NCBI RefSeq assembly: GCF_918741295.1
Contig: NZ_CAKKNB010000007.1
Coordinates: 1-54,230, forward strand
From: Aquabacterium sp. CECT 9606
Lineage (GTDB): Bacteria; Pseudomonadota; Gammaproteobacteria; Burkholderiales; Burkholderiaceae_C
Length of the DNA: 54,230 nt
Direction of reading: 5' to 3'
Below are positions 54,030-54,230 of this stretch, piece after piece. Below the pieces are notes generated by a model. It was not told the origin of the DNA, did not search any database, and worked only from the letters and a program-made list of their open reading frames with translations. Positions within the stretch are counted from its first letter, which is position 1; the number at the start of each line of letters is the position of its first letter. The translations under genes and the position numbers were made by a program.

Positions 54030-54230
54030 TGCATTCTTCGCTGGTGACGCAAAGCAAACAAGCAAAGCGGTTACCGAGGCGGCTTAAAGCCCCAAGTGAT
54101 CAAGCTCTTTAAAAATTAACAGCCGATAAGCGTGGGTGTTTGGATGAGAAAAGCCAAGCGGCGATAAAAAGTCGTTGGTGAAGATCTCGCAAGAGATTGA
54201 ATCCGAATACTCACGGATAGATGAAAAGAA
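54030..54230 (+). ncRNA. rRNA operon 5' leader with boxA-like antitermination site (16S gene begins beyond window)
   Basis: GCTCTTTAAAAATTAACAG at about 54099-54117 matches the boxA region that recruits NusB/S10 in rRNA leaders. The rest of the leader continues to the window edge with a composition typical of sequence just upstream of mature 16S rRNA. The 16S gene itself is not in the window. Confidence 0.7.

Overview
The window looks like chromosomal DNA from a GC-rich betaproteobacterium of the order Burkholderiales (Comamonadaceae or a related PEP-CTERM-bearing lineage). This rests on the S10 ribosomal operon order and its break after rpsQ, the lptA-lptB-rpoN order, the style of the regulators, and a PEP-CTERM protein. 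Family-level placement is inference. No CRISPR array, complete insertion sequence, prophage or tRNA gene was recognised. The last ~300 bases are the promoter and leader of an rRNA operon whose 16S gene begins just outside the window.

Layout. 1-8126: 3' end of tuf, rpsJ, then the S10 operon from rplC to rpsQ. A secreted beta-helix protein gene with its own upstream terminator sits between rpsJ and rplC. 8168-10621: a peroxiredoxin, a convergent Mpo1-like membrane protein, and a DAHP synthase gene (aroG) preceded by an aromatic-rich leader peptide and a terminator (attenuator). 10750-16477: response regulator plus hybrid histidine kinase, a CorA/MFS pair and a LysR regulator. 16492-18783: two lower-GC genes of unknown function, one a four-helix membrane protein with coiled-coil-like flanks and one an anchored, VWA-like protein. 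18970-24533: an operon starting with acyl-CoA dehydrogenase and an APH-like kinase, split counterparts of the eukaryotic ACAD10/11 fusion, followed by a histidine phosphatase, an alpha/beta hydrolase, an SDR and a YecA/SEC-C protein. 24560-29634 (minus): ybhP-clsB-ybhN-like membrane-lipid genes and 2,4-dienoyl-CoA reductase.

29635-33181: a lipoprotein and DUF4105 protein pair with a terminator-like hairpin inside the second gene's signal-peptide codons, then an OmpA/Opa-like barrel. 33260-38147 (all minus): an OmpR/QseBC-type two-component system, cytochrome b561, a Cyc2-like fused cytochrome-porin, a monohaem cytochrome c, and a deletion-ridden remnant of a type II NADH dehydrogenase-like gene. 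Read together this is a candidate trans-envelope electron-transfer module and is the most interesting system in the window. 38230-41974: malate synthase G, a divergent LysR regulator and a DUF2214 protein. 42014-44616: a PsiF-repeat protein, a PEP-CTERM protein and a Ser/Thr kinase with a cyclic-nucleotide-binding-type domain. 44727-53932: housekeeping genes argS, a SPOR protein, dsbA, lptA, lptB, rpoN, DUF599, an RlmL-like methyltransferase and rsmE.

Starts were chosen by ribosome-binding sites, overlaps with the preceding stop, and where the recognisable family N-terminus or signal peptide begins. All functional calls are from reading translated motifs; no database search was possible.
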